In this document: piece after piece, positions 18,155-27,449 of the stretch | Position numbering within the stretch: the stretch's first letter is position 1 | How the letters are laid out: each line of letters begins with the position of its first letter | From: Methanobacterium sp. BRmetb2 | GTDB lineage: Archaea > Methanobacteriota > Methanobacteria > Methanobacteriales > Methanobacteriaceae | Direction of reading: 5' to 3' | DNA: 64,000 bases | Assembly: GCA_003491285.1 (NCBI GenBank) | Contig: CP022705.1 | Span: 989,501-1,053,500, forward strand | Translations under genes and position numbers: made by a program | The notes under the pieces: model-generated | What the model saw: only the letters and a program-made list of their open reading frames with translations | Told to the model about the DNA's origin: nothing | Databases searched by the model: none

Positions 18155-18478
18155 ATGCGGATCGGATTTATATTAACTAAAACTCCATCGGAAGAAGGTT
18201 TTTGTACTTTTATAAAATTTATTAAGGTGTATATCGATAAAGAAGATATAAATGTATACTTATTAACCAATGGAGTTTACTGTGCAAAAAGAAAACATTT
18301 ACATTCTGATCTAATCCAGAAATTGTTAAAAAATTGTCGGATTTTTGCCTATCTACCTGACTTAACTGCCCGGGGAATATCAGAAAACCAGTTGATAAAT
18401 GGTATTCAAGTGATTGATAGTTATGATGAGATTATAGTAGACATTATGGAAGAGATGGATCAAATTTTAAGTTTTTGA
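18155..18478 (+). CDS. DsrE/DsrH-fold protein, third relay subunit
   Basis: A 107-residue protein. The start (IGFILTKTPSEEGF) and IDKEDINVYLLTNGVYCAKR follow the DsrE-family strand-loop pattern. C17, C43 and C65 are its cysteines. With the two upstream DsrE-fold genes it would make a three-part set comparable to TusBCD or DsrEFH, although its assignment as the TusB/DsrH member rests on position and size rather than a clear motif. An AGGAGAA site precedes ATG 18155. Its stop codon is separated by only one base from the next ATG. Confidence 0.65.
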   Translation: MRIGFILTKTPSEEGFCTFIKFIKVYIDKEDINVYLLTNGVYCAKRKHLHSDLIQKLLKNCRIFAYLPDLTARGISENQLINGIQVIDSYDEIIVDIMEEMDQILSF

Positions 18479-18479
18479 A

Positions 18480-18674
18480 ATGAGAGATGATTATTCTATG
18501 CCTAAAATGACTAAATCCAAGAAAATGGTGGGAATTCGGTGCCAATGCCATGACCGCGCTGTAGAAAGAAAAAAATTTCTTCTAAGAAAAACCTACTGCA
18601 AAAAATGTGGTAAAATATTTAAAACTAATCGTGAAGTTGATTTATGCTTTGAATGTGAAAAAAAGAGGTATTGA
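18480..18674 (+). CDS. small zinc-ribbon-like protein
   Basis: A 64-residue basic protein starting one base after the preceding stop codon, so very likely translationally coupled to it. It has IRCQCHD, YCKKCGK and LCFECEKK, giving three cysteine pairs that could bind one or two zinc ions. Rich in lysine and arginine, it could contact nucleic acid. An internal ATG at 18498 (MPKMTKS) is an alternative start. It is the last gene of the DsrE/Fe-S cluster. If the cluster thiolates tRNA, an RNA-binding partner would make sense, but this is speculation. Confidence 0.65.
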   Translation: MRDDYSMPKMTKSKKMVGIRCQCHDRAVERKKFLLRKTYCKKCGKIFKTNREVDLCFECEKKRY

Positions 18675-18692
18675 GAAGAAAAATCTCATTTA

Positions 18693-19859
18693 TTATAATA
18701 ATAACAAGAGACCTCTTCCATAAACTAGTACCATGAGGAAAGCCAGTGTGACTATTATAACCCATGACATGGTTGAAACTATTGGTTTAACCTTCTTTTT
18801 AGAAATTTTATATCTTAAAAGTTCCTCGAACATTAATCCTCCATCTAATGGTTTCATTGGGAGCAAATTAAATGTTCCAACCAGAAAATTAAGTGTGAAT
18901 ATCCAGTAAAATATTTGGTTTAAATAGAAAAGGGCTGTTGGAAGAATATTTCCAAATATACTGGAAACATCATTATTTGCCACCATATAATTTTGTGTCC
19001 GTATTCCAATATAGAATTTGGTGGCATTATTGGGACTTGTGCCGGTTTTCACAACATAAGTTCCCTGATCTGTTTTTAAAGTCAGTTCATCCCCAGGTTT
19101 GGTTTTATTAAGTATTTTCTGATAATCTGTAGAATTTTGTATATTGACTCCATTTATTCCCTCTATAACCATTCCCTCTTTCAGAATGCCTGAGGCAGGA
19201 CTGGCAGGAACAACACTGGAAATTTGAACCCCTTCAGTATGGAAAGATGAACCAATCGCCGCACCGCTCAGAATAAAAATTAGCAAAGCTATTGCTGCTA
19301 AACTCAAATTAAATATTGATCCTGCAGCATAAATTCTAAGCTTGGAAATCCTTTTAGATTTTTTTATCTCTTCTTCATCAGGTTCAACAAAAGCTGCTGG
19401 TAAAATAGCAAATAGCATAAGTCCTATGGACTTTATACTGACACCTTCCACTCTTGCCAGTATACCGTGTCCAAATTCATGAATCACTATCACCGTCATT
19501 AAAGCAATGATTCCGTATCCTAAAGGAACATAAAACGCAGACCCAGGAACATCAACCCCTGGAAGAAGAACACCCACTTGTGAAGCGGCTTGAGCTGGCT
19601 CTAAAAGAGTTCCTAATATGAGAATGAAAGAGTAAAGCATTAATCCCATGAAAAATACTGCTACGGGTATTCCAATAGTCATAAATACCCTCCAAAACCG
19701 GGAGTACTTTTGAGCTACATTGTCAATAAAACCCTTCATTCTTGTTGTTTTTCGCCTTAAAATAGGCCCTTGTATTTCAATTTTAAGTTTTTTATGAAAT
19801 AGTAGTGATATTACCCATATTCCAACGAATAAAATAGCATAAAACCATAAAGCATCCAT
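18693..19859 (-). CDS. site-2-type membrane metalloprotease (M50) with PDZ domain
   Basis: A 388-residue multi-pass protein. The zinc motif HEFGH lies near residue 124 in a transmembrane segment (VIVIHEFGHGILAR), and the second catalytic element, NLLPMKPLDGG, lies near 335. Between them residues ~195-265 form a PDZ domain (VVPASPASGILKEGMVIEGI). This is the layout of the RseP/S2P family, which cuts membrane-embedded substrates, usually to release regulators or remove signal peptides. The substrate is unknown. It converges with the DsrE cluster, with only 18 bases between stops. Confidence 0.9.
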   Translation of the reverse strand: MDALWFYAILFVGIWVISLLFHKKLKIEIQGPILRRKTTRMKGFIDNVAQKYSRFWRVFMTIGIPVAVFFMGLMLYSFILILGTLLEPAQAASQVGVLLPGVDVPGSAFYVPLGYGIIALMTVIVIHEFGHGILARVEGVSIKSIGLMLFAILPAAFVEPDEEEIKKSKRISKLRIYAAGSIFNLSLAAIALLIFILSGAAIGSSFHTEGVQISSVVPASPASGILKEGMVIEGINGVNIQNSTDYQKILNKTKPGDELTLKTDQGTYVVKTGTSPNNATKFYIGIRTQNYMVANNDVSSIFGNILPTALFYLNQIFYWIFTLNFLVGTFNLLPMKPLDGGLMFEELLRYKISKKKVKPIVSTMSWVIIVTLAFLMVLVYGRGLLLLL

Positions 19860-20066
19860 ATATTCACCATTTAAAAAAAATTTCTAAGTTTGAATTTAAT
19901 TCTTGTATTTTGATATTAATCACATAAATAAGTTTGTTTGAATCTAAGTCAAATCATGTAAACATGTTTTAGAATTCGTATATATAACTAATTTAAGGGT
20001 ATTTAAACTTTTCCAGAAAATCTATTTTTTTCTGGATTCTGAATTAAAAAATTCGATTTGACTGCA

Positions 20067-21281
20067 TTAAACTTTAAATGAGTCATAAAGCAAAACTTCG
20101 CACTCCTCTCCTTCGGGTATTCCCTCCACATTTTCTTTGATGTAAATATATGAGTTGGAATCGACCATGGATCTTATGACTCCTGATCCTTTGGTCATAA
20201 TAGGATAAACTTTGTTATTATCTGTCTTTGCCCTAATAAAATCTGTGCGCCCTAATGTTGAAGGAATTTTCTTGGCTGCAACTTTTTTTATTCTTTGAGG
20301 TTCTCTAGATATATTCTGCATTTTAAGTAAAAAATTTCTAACAAAAATATCGTATTGAACTATGGCTGCCACAGGATATCCTGAAAGCATAAATACTGGT
20401 TTTTCATGGATAATCCCATATCCAAAAGGTTTTCCCGGCCTTACTGCAACTCCATGAACAATAACATCACCCAAAGCAGCTACTGCATCTACAACCACAT
20501 CTCCCTTACTAATAGCAGTTCCTCCAGTAGTTATAACTGCATCAGATTTATTTACTGCATTTTCTAGGTGATTAGACATCAATTCCAGATCATCGCCACA
20601 GTGAACCATTTTTGGTGTTGCCAGTGCACTTTCTACCAGTGCTTTTAGAGTATAATGGTTAGAATTTATTATTTGTGCCCCTTCAAGACTGTTTTTGGGT
20701 TTTACCAGTTCATTACCAGTGGTTATAACTGTTATAACTGGTTTTTTATATACTTCAATTTTAGCATAACCTGCAGAGGCAATAATCCCCAAGTCTTGAG
20801 GCCTTAAAATTCTTCCCCTTTTTAAAACAATTTCACCCTGTTTTATATCTTCACCCTTAACTGAAACATTTTCACCAGGAGTTAGAGTGGCCGCAACTTC
20901 TAATTTATTATCAAAAAAGTTAGTGTACTCTTCCATAACAACTGCATCAGCCCCTTCTGGAATAGGGGCGCCTGTTGCAATTTTAACCGCTTCTCTGTGA
21001 TTAATTTCCATTGAAGATTTTTCACCGGCCCCGATTTGATCGATAACTACAAAATCTGCGGGATTTGTTTCAGAATATCCAAAAGTATTCTCAGCTTTTA
21101 TGGCATAACCATCCATAGCCGATTTATCAAAAGGAGGAGAGTTATGTATTGATTTTACGTCAACTGCCAATACTCTACTATTGGCATCTTCTAACGATAT
21201 AATTTCTGTTTTAAATGACATAGAATACTTATTTATCAAATATAAAGCCTTTTTAATTGGTATAAGTTCAGATAAAAACAT
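20067..21281 (-). CDS. moeA: molybdopterin molybdotransferase
   Basis: A 404-residue MoeA. Recognisable are PPFDKSAMDGYA in the N-terminal domain, AVKIATGAPIPEGADAVVMEE, the GEDIKQGEIVLKRGR region, and the MPT-binding domain with TTGNEL, TTGGTAISKGD and MLSGYPVAAIVQYD. It inserts molybdate or tungstate into adenylylated molybdopterin, as needed for formylmethanofuran and formate dehydrogenases in methanogens. It has a full-length C-terminal domain. It lies 207 bases upstream of the protease gene on the same strand. Methanogens often carry two moeA copies, so the Mo or W preference is open. Confidence 0.93.
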   Translation of the reverse strand: MFLSELIPIKKALYLINKYSMSFKTEIISLEDANSRVLAVDVKSIHNSPPFDKSAMDGYAIKAENTFGYSETNPADFVVIDQIGAGEKSSMEINHREAVKIATGAPIPEGADAVVMEEYTNFFDNKLEVAATLTPGENVSVKGEDIKQGEIVLKRGRILRPQDLGIIASAGYAKIEVYKKPVITVITTGNELVKPKNSLEGAQIINSNHYTLKALVESALATPKMVHCGDDLELMSNHLENAVNKSDAVITTGGTAISKGDVVVDAVAALGDVIVHGVAVRPGKPFGYGIIHEKPVFMLSGYPVAAIVQYDIFVRNFLLKMQNISREPQRIKKVAAKKIPSTLGRTDFIRAKTDNNKVYPIMTKGSGVIRSMVDSNSYIYIKENVEGIPEGEECEVLLYDSFKV

Positions 21282-21572
21282 TTAATCATCTCATGATATT
21301 TATTGTATGAAAATTCATAGAAAATATATAATAGACAACTCTGATTGATGTTTAAATAGTATTTTTACAAATATAATATTAAATTTAACCATCAATTTCA
21401 TTTAATAATCTCTTATTCAAAAAAAATTAAAGAAAAAAATTAAATTCTACTTAAATTGATAAAAACCTGATAATACCTTATATTTTAGTAAAAATGGATA
21501 ATGTTTAATTATATTAGATAATCATCTAATTAATCTTATTTAATCTAAAAATACCAATTCACTGGGATGTTT

Positions 21573-21857
21573 ATGAAAAAACTGTTATGGTGGTTAATAG
21601 CCGGTACCAAAGGTGGAATAAACAGGGCTAGAATTATTAAAGTTTTGCATGAACGGCCTTATAATGCTAATCAATTGTCTGAAAAACTAAATCTAGATTA
21701 TAAAACAATCAGACATCATTTAAAAGTTCTTATAGACAACAAAGTTATTACTTCAACTGGCGAAAAATATGCCACCATGTATTTCCTATCAGGAAACTTG
21801 GAAGAAAATTATGATATTTTTACTGAAATCTGGGAAAAATTAGATAAAAAAAATTAG
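21573..21857 (+). CDS. small winged-helix transcriptional regulator
   Basis: A protein of about 94 residues. ATG 21573 is preferred because GGG precedes it by six bases; ATG 21567 would add two residues. The core RARIIKVLHERPYNANQLSEKL followed by DYKTIRHHLKVLIDNKVI is an ArsR-like helix-turn-helix with wing. There are no clustered cysteines, so it is not an obvious metal sensor. It heads a co-directional group of a membrane protein, a secreted protein and an ABC exporter and could control them. A KLLWWLIAGTKGG hydrophobic N-terminus is unusual and might mediate dimerisation or membrane contact. Confidence 0.8.
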   Translation: MKKLLWWLIAGTKGGINRARIIKVLHERPYNANQLSEKLNLDYKTIRHHLKVLIDNKVITSTGEKYATMYFLSGNLEENYDIFTEIWEKLDKKN

Positions 21858-21868
21858 TGGTGTGAATT

Positions 21869-22198
21869 ATGAAAGTTGCGGGAAAAGGATATCATGGAGG
21901 AGCAGGTTTCTCCAATATGGAAATTGCTTATGCATCTGCTCTAGTAAATATTGCAAACATTTGTTTATTAATTGCCCTTTTATACGTATACGGAAGAAGT
22001 TATCGCAGATTAAAGTCAAAATTTACCTTAGGACTGCTGCTCTTTGCATTCTTACTACTTCTCCAAAACATGTTCTTCTTAATGTTTTTCTTACTGCAAA
22101 GTGGATTTAGAGGGCCGGGTATGGGAATTCCGCTTCTAACCATAAATACCACCCAGTTTATAGCATTATTAATACTTCTAAAGATTACTTGGGAATAA
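21869..22198 (+). CDS. small four-helix membrane protein of unknown function
   Basis: A 109-residue protein with three or four hydrophobic segments: about 17-41, 52-75 and 85-106. The N-terminus GKGYHGGAGFSN is glycine-rich. It starts 11 bases after the regulator gene with GGTG before ATG 21869, so the two are probably co-transcribed. Small regulator plus membrane-protein pairs of this shape are found in archaea, where the membrane partner may sense a signal. No family is confidently recognised. Confidence 0.75.
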   Translation: MKVAGKGYHGGAGFSNMEIAYASALVNIANICLLIALLYVYGRSYRRLKSKFTLGLLLFAFLLLLQNMFFLMFFLLQSGFRGPGMGIPLLTINTTQFIALLILLKITWE

Positions 22199-22310
22199 GT
22201 GTTAAATATTTCCAAAAGAAGAATCTGGGTTTTATTAGGTAGAGATTTGGGTATAATTCTGGAATAACTATTTTTAAGTAGTAAAATTATGTTTATATCA
22301 CCCATTATCC

Positions 22311-22321
22311 AAGGAGGTGAT
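22311..22321 (+). promoter_or_regulatory. near-perfect Shine-Dalgarno sequence
   Basis: aaggaggtgat, five bases before ATG 22327, complements essentially the whole anti-Shine-Dalgarno end of archaeal 16S rRNA. No other site in the window is this complete. It suggests strong translation of the small secreted protein that follows. A TATA-like gtttatatc at about 22291-22299 lies only 12-20 bases upstream of it. Confidence 0.75.
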
Positions 22322-22326
22322 ATAAA

Positions 22327-22686
22327 ATGAAGAAAATTGCTTTAATTTGTGCCATGGTCATGGTAATAGGTGCAATACCCGTTTTCGCCATTACCAATGA
22401 CACAACTAATACAGCCACCAACTCCAATGAAGACAAAAGCACAGTTACTAATAACACTAACACAGACACTAGCTCATCAAACACAGTTTCAACAACGAAT
22501 AATAAGATATCTCAGTTAAAAAAACAGAATCAATACAGATATAAGAATAAAACCACTGGAACTGCTAAACATAGATATGGACAAGATTCCAATAGAGGTG
22601 TAAATTGTTCTAATGCTGATTGTGCTTGTGACCAAGATCAGACCCGAAAACGGGGTAGACTTAGAGATGGATCCTGCCAATCGTAA
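22327..22686 (+). CDS. small secreted Ser/Thr/Asn-rich protein with cysteine tail
   Basis: A 119-residue protein with a clear signal peptide (MKKIALICAMVMVIGAIPVFA, cleavage near residue 21). Residues ~22-65 are a low-complexity Thr/Asn/Ser stretch with several N-x-T/S sites, likely glycosylated. Residues ~66-119 are basic and end in NCSNADCACDQDQTRKRG with a final cysteine near the C-terminus, a possible disulfide or metal knot. It is preceded by an unusually strong ribosome binding site. It lies between a regulator/membrane-protein pair and an ABC exporter. No family recognised. Confidence 0.8.
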   Translation: MKKIALICAMVMVIGAIPVFAITNDTTNTATNSNEDKSTVTNNTNTDTSSSNTVSTTNNKISQLKKQNQYRYKNKTTGTAKHRYGQDSNRGVNCSNADCACDQDQTRKRGRLRDGSCQS

Positions 22687-22847
22687 GTATGGGAACAAAT
22701 TCTCTCTATTTTTTTTTAAAATAAATGATTTAGAATTAATGCTTCTTTTCTAGATTTAAATGATTTATAAGTTTAAAACCGTCAATTTTAATAATTGAAA
22801 CCAACAAAAAGATTATATGATGTTTAAAATTGAGCTTGGGAGAAGAA

Positions 22848-23747
22848 ATGATAGAAATTAAATCTTTAAGTAAGCATTTTGGTAGTATAAAAGCTCTGGA
22901 CAATCTTGATCTTAAAATAAAAAAGGGAGAACTTTTAGGGTTGATAGGACCCAATGGCGCAGGTAAAACAACAGCTATTAGGATTATATCTTGTATTTTA
23001 AAACCAGACCATGGCGATGTTCTGGTTGATGGGTGCAGTATTTATAATGATCCTCTAAAAATTAAATCCATGATAGGATACTTACCAGAAGAACCTAATC
23101 TTTATGAACGGTTCAAAGCTTATGATTTATTAAAATATTTTGCTGAACTCTACGGAGTACCTAAAGACGAAATCGATCCTCGAATTAAGGAACTCCTGGA
23201 ACTGGTGGATATGAGTAAAAGGGCCCAGCACAAAATTAACACATTTTCTAAAGGATTGAGGCAGAGAATAGGAATTGCCCGGGCTCTTATTCATGACCCC
23301 AAAATCATAATATTCGATGAACCTACCATGGGGCTGGACCCCGCAACTTCTAACACTATTAGAAAATTTATTGGTAGTTTAAAAGGGAAAAAAACCATAA
23401 TTCTCTGTACACATTATATGGACGAAGCAGAAGCATTATGTGACCGTGTAGCCATATTAAATCAGGGCAAAATACTGGATATTGGGACTCCGGATTATTT
23501 GAAATCTAAAATTCATGGCGAAACTATTTTAAATGTAAAAGTTGAAAATGTAGATAAAATTCGACCTGCAGATATAAAAAACTTAGAATCTGTAGAAAAT
23601 GTAAGGATTATAGGTGACCAAGTAAGTGTATCCCTAAGTTCCAGCGAAGAAATTTGTGATATCGTAGAACTATTCGAAAATAATATATTGTCCGTTAATA
23701 CTAAAGAACCTACATTAGAAGATGTATTTATTCAAAAAGTTAAATAA
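22848..23747 (+). CDS. ABC-2-type exporter ATP-binding protein
   Basis: About 299 residues from ATG 22848, chosen because GGGAGAAG precedes it; a TTG at 22830 in frame is less likely. Walker A is GPNGAGKTT, the signature is TFSKGLRQRIGIARAL, Walker B is IIIFDEPTMGLDP, and the H-loop histidine lies in LCTHYMDE. The C-terminal extension ending in EPTLEDVFIQ is typical of NatA/CcmA-like exporters. It should power the two downstream permeases. The substrate is unknown; Na+, lipid or peptide export are precedents in this family. Confidence 0.92.
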   Translation: MIEIKSLSKHFGSIKALDNLDLKIKKGELLGLIGPNGAGKTTAIRIISCILKPDHGDVLVDGCSIYNDPLKIKSMIGYLPEEPNLYERFKAYDLLKYFAELYGVPKDEIDPRIKELLELVDMSKRAQHKINTFSKGLRQRIGIARALIHDPKIIIFDEPTMGLDPATSNTIRKFIGSLKGKKTIILCTHYMDEAEALCDRVAILNQGKILDIGTPDYLKSKIHGETILNVKVENVDKIRPADIKNLESVENVRIIGDQVSVSLSSSEEICDIVELFENNILSVNTKEPTLEDVFIQKVK

Positions 23748-23854
23748 ACGACCTTTTATATGACTAAAAATCATGTTTGGATTAAATGTATTTTATGATG
23801 TAGTATGATAAATGAAATTATTAAAGACTATTCAGTTGTTTAAAGGTTATTTTA

Positions 23855-25063
23855 ATGCGGTTCATGGTTATAACCAAATGGGAGTTCAAAAATACTCTCT
23901 CCAGTAAAAAATTTTTAACCATCTTCTTTCTACAAGTATCTGTACTAATTTTAATGATAATCTTCTTTAACAGTTTTATGGGAAGTATAGAACCTGGAAA
24001 AAACGTTGCTTTAACACCCTCCCTTTCTGGTTTTGCGTCCATGGATGTGGTAGATAATGAAAATCTTTTTAGGGGCCAATTAAATCCAGATATCTTAAAA
24101 ATAGAAAGATTAAACTATTCCATAGCATTCAACCGTTTTAATAATAACAAGAGCACTGGGCTTCTTCTAGTTCCATCTGATGCTTTTGAAAAAATAGATA
24201 GGCAAGAAACGTTGAATTTAACCCTCCTAATTAATTATAATGACCCAAAACGAAGTGTGATAAAATCAGAAGTGGAAACTACTTCACAAGCACTTTCCAG
24301 TATCATTACTAATCAGTGGATAAAAGAAATAAGTTCAGAAAATATCACTCAACCATCGGTGGAACAAAAAGAGCAGGGTGAACCCTTACCTTTGCAGATT
24401 ATAAGCAAGGTTATGACAGCCATACTACTATTTTTACCTTTGTTTTTATTTGGTAATATGGTTATAGATAGCATTGTAGGAGAAAAAGAGAGAAAAACTG
24501 CTGAAATATTGGTGGCAATGCCTATCTCCCATACCAATATAATTTTAGGAAAAAGCTTAGCTGTCATACTCACCATTGCCGTGCAGGTATTCTTGTGGAT
24601 GGTTATACTTTTAGGTGCTGGTTTTGATATAAGAAATGCATTTCTAGTTTACATCGTTGTTATTCTAACTTCCATCCCTATTATTGGCATAACCTCAATC
24701 ATTGCCGCTTATTCAAAAAATTATAAAGAAGCAGGAATTGGCATCAGTTTTGTTTATATTGGGGTAGTAGGTTATCTGGTGGTGCCTGCTCTGGCTTATC
24801 TTTCTGGATCCGTTCGCGCTGCAAGTATCTCACCTATGACTCTGGTTATGCGGCTTTTTTCCGGTGAGAGTATCAACACCACCGAATTATTAATACCAAT
24901 CATAATTATTGTTATTGTAAGTTTGCTTTCCTACATCATAACCATCCAATTATTCAAAAGAGATGACGTGGTTTTTGGACCCAGACCGGGTATAATCCAC
25001 CTAATATTTGAATTTACAGGCATAATAAGTTTAATAAGATTCTTAAAAGGTAAATTTGTTTAG
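23855..25063 (+). CDS. ABC-2-type exporter permease (first subunit)
   Basis: A 402-residue permease. One N-terminal helix (~13-35) is followed by a large extracytoplasmic domain to about residue 185, then five to six helices including the region after DSIVGEKERKTAEILVAMPI, the conserved cytoplasmic motif of NatB-like permeases. It starts about 108 bases after the ATPase gene. It shares this DSIVGE-ER-T motif with the next gene, indicating a heterodimeric transporter derived from duplication. Confidence 0.88.
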   Translation: MRFMVITKWEFKNTLSSKKFLTIFFLQVSVLILMIIFFNSFMGSIEPGKNVALTPSLSGFASMDVVDNENLFRGQLNPDILKIERLNYSIAFNRFNNNKSTGLLLVPSDAFEKIDRQETLNLTLLINYNDPKRSVIKSEVETTSQALSSIITNQWIKEISSENITQPSVEQKEQGEPLPLQIISKVMTAILLFLPLFLFGNMVIDSIVGEKERKTAEILVAMPISHTNIILGKSLAVILTIAVQVFLWMVILLGAGFDIRNAFLVYIVVILTSIPIIGITSIIAAYSKNYKEAGIGISFVYIGVVGYLVVPALAYLSGSVRAASISPMTLVMRLFSGESINTTELLIPIIIIVIVSLLSYIITIQLFKRDDVVFGPRPGIIHLIFEFTGIISLIRFLKGKFV

Positions 25064-25115
25064 TAGGGTTAATTCCTTAATTTACCTGAAAAAAGCAGTT
25101 GAGGATTAAATAAAA

Positions 25116-26252
25116 ATGAAAATACTATCTCTGGCAAAGAAAGAGGCTTTTGATATACTAAATAACAGAATATATTTGCTGGTAGTTTTTGTACAAATAT
25201 TTATCGTATTAGGTGCCTTTGGATTGGCGGTGGTAAGTTCTATTGCCACAGATCCAGATCTTATGGATCAATTTCAGGTTAACAGTGAATTTAAGGTTGG
25301 TTTATCCGATGAATTTAAAAATTCATCCCTTGCCAGTTATCTCAAAGATGAAAATTTAAATTTAATATATTTCGACAGTTCCCAAGAAGCTGCGGCCAAG
25401 GTAGGTTCTGAGATTATTGCAACAGTAGATTTAACTACTGCTAGAGAAAATATTTCGGTTCAGATAGATACCACCAGTGTTTTCTACCCTGTGGTATCCC
25501 AAAAAATTAATTTAGCCCTGAATAATTACAATAAAGCAGTTAAACTGCAAAAAAGTGGTTTGAATGAAACGGAGATAAAAAAAGTGGAGAATCCTATTCA
25601 AATTAGTGAAGTTAAGGTTAACGAAAATGACAAAGCTGATGTTGCCCTAGATAACCCTTACTTTGTGGAGATCATGTATGGATTTATAGTCCCCTTTATT
25701 CTTCTTTTACCCTTCTTTTTGGCCAGTAACATTGTTACAGACAGTATTGTTGGTGAAAGAGAACGTAAAACATTTGAAGTTTTACTCATGACCCCTTTAA
25801 CCAGTTTTATGGTTGTCCTAGGAAAAATTATACCTATACTCTCCTTTTCACTCATCCAAAGTGTTGCTTGGATAATATTGCTTAATTTTCTCCGTGTACC
25901 TATCTACAATCCCCTTTTATTATTCATACTCTTATTTTTCATTGGCCTTGGATTCATAGGGATTGGAGTGATATTATCTATGCTTGTAGATAGCACCAAA
26001 GAAGCCAATTCAGCAATAACCCTTGTCCTGGTGTTTGCTACATTTATACTTTTTGTCCCGCTTTTTGTTACTATACCCTATTTAGACGTAATTCTAAATA
26101 TAATACCCACAGTTTTAATCGTAAAAATCGCTTCAAGCCCTTACATAAATCCTGAATTATTATTAGAGTTTATTCCCACCATATTATTGTCACTGATAAT
26201 ATTTTCAGTGGCGGTTAAGTATTTTAAACATGAAAGGACCATAAGACTTTGA
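25116..26252 (+). CDS. ABC-2-type exporter permease (second subunit)
   Basis: A 378-residue permease with the same layout as its upstream neighbour: an N-terminal helix, an external domain to ~190, then multiple helices starting at VEIMYGFIVPFILLLPFF. The cytoplasmic motif is DSIVGERERKTFEVLLMTPL. It probably pairs with the 402-residue permease and the ATPase to form one exporter. No substrate-binding protein gene is present, consistent with export. The gene is followed by a convergent membrane-protein gene 62 bases away. Confidence 0.88.
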   Translation: MKILSLAKKEAFDILNNRIYLLVVFVQIFIVLGAFGLAVVSSIATDPDLMDQFQVNSEFKVGLSDEFKNSSLASYLKDENLNLIYFDSSQEAAAKVGSEIIATVDLTTARENISVQIDTTSVFYPVVSQKINLALNNYNKAVKLQKSGLNETEIKKVENPIQISEVKVNENDKADVALDNPYFVEIMYGFIVPFILLLPFFLASNIVTDSIVGERERKTFEVLLMTPLTSFMVVLGKIIPILSFSLIQSVAWIILLNFLRVPIYNPLLLFILLFFIGLGFIGIGVILSMLVDSTKEANSAITLVLVFATFILFVPLFVTIPYLDVILNIIPTVLIVKIASSPYINPELLLEFIPTILLSLIIFSVAVKYFKHERTIRL

Positions 26253-26314
26253 TTAAAAAATTAAAATATTATTTAATTATTTAAAAATTAAATTTATAAA
26301 CGTCAAATGAGTTT

Positions 26315-27346
26315 CTAGTAAAACCATGCCCAGAAATTCCATGAAATAAAAAATGCAGAACATTTGTTTTTTAATATCGCATTCATATAGCTTAATATTT
26401 GTTTTTCATTTTCATTGGATTTTATTTGAATTATAGTTTTATTATTTTCTGTTTTCATATCTATAATATCATAGCCCGGGATTTCTATAGTTTTCATAGG
26501 TTCAATGACAGTTATTTCGTAATAATCCGTGTTTGTACCAGCTATAAGTATTGAAAATCGAATTATTATGATTAATATTATTATTATAGAGGGTTTTACT
26601 AAATCTTTAAATGAAGGAACTTTTTTTATTGAATATACACCCAAAAGTCCTGCCAAACCTATTACTGCAGGAATGGAAAATAAACCACCATCAAAAATTC
26701 CTATAATGGCGGTGGTCAATGAAAATGCAAGTATCAAACGATTAATATCCTTTCTTTCGTTTAAAGAAATAATACCAGTTATATATGCTAAAGGAAATAG
26801 AATAAATACAATATATGCTAATGGAGAAACGTAAGATATGAGAGATGTTCCAGTATGAATGGAAGGTGGTACATACAATCCCAAATAAGTAACAAGTGCT
26901 CCGATCATGGATTTATAAATGTGGCTGTGTACAATCCCAGAAGTGTTTAAAGTGGGATTTAAAGACACAAATGTAGTAAAAATGGAAACACCATACTTTG
27001 CCCGAATAAGAATTTCCAATGCCAAACCTATAAGATATGCTATTAAAATAACAATTATAGTTATTTTTAGGTAATTTCTGCTGGAATTACTAAATACAAA
27101 ACTTGTATTTTTTAATGTTTTCATAATTCTTCCATCAAAATTGAAAAGCGGATAAAATAGGAGCAAAGTACCCATTAAACCGAAAAATAATATAGATTTA
27201 CCCTGTGATGATCCTTCCAAGAAAGGATGGGTCAGGGAAAGCATTATACTATCCAAAAAATTTGTACTGACAATTAAAATTACAATTACAATCAGCAATA
27301 AGCCCAGTATATTCAACTTTTCCAAATGAAAATTATTTAAACGCAA
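26315..27346 (-). CDS. multi-pass membrane protein of unknown function
   Basis: About 343 residues. The start is uncertain: a TTG at 27346 has GGTGAT four bases upstream, while a TTG at 27358 opens the same frame earlier. There are about eight to nine hydrophobic helices, with a C-terminal soluble tail (~285-345) containing IEIPGYDIIDMKTENNK. A PPSIHTGTSL loop near residue 160 faces one side. No family is recognised with confidence. The gene lies 103 bases downstream of a polyprenol/diacylglycerol kinase-like gene on the same strand, so a role in envelope or lipid metabolism is possible but unproven. Confidence 0.65.
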   Translation of the reverse strand: MRLNNFHLEKLNILGLLLIVIVILIVSTNFLDSIMLSLTHPFLEGSSQGKSILFFGLMGTLLLFYPLFNFDGRIMKTLKNTSFVFSNSSRNYLKITIIVILIAYLIGLALEILIRAKYGVSIFTTFVSLNPTLNTSGIVHSHIYKSMIGALVTYLGLYVPPSIHTGTSLISYVSPLAYIVFILFPLAYITGIISLNERKDINRLILAFSLTTAIIGIFDGGLFSIPAVIGLAGLLGVYSIKKVPSFKDLVKPSIIIILIIIIRFSILIAGTNTDYYEITVIEPMKTIEIPGYDIIDMKTENNKTIIQIKSNENEKQILSYMNAILKNKCSAFFISWNFWAWFY

Positions 27347-27449
27347 AAATATCACCAAAAACGTATTATATAAAATAATTCTTTAATTGTTCCCATTTAT
27401 AATTTAAACAACCTATTTTTAATTAAACTATAGTCAATATAGTGGTAAA

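Noticed and set aside
22830..22847. TTG start of the ABC ATPase
   Set aside because: ATG 22848 has a GGGAGAAG ribosome site and matches the usual start of the family.
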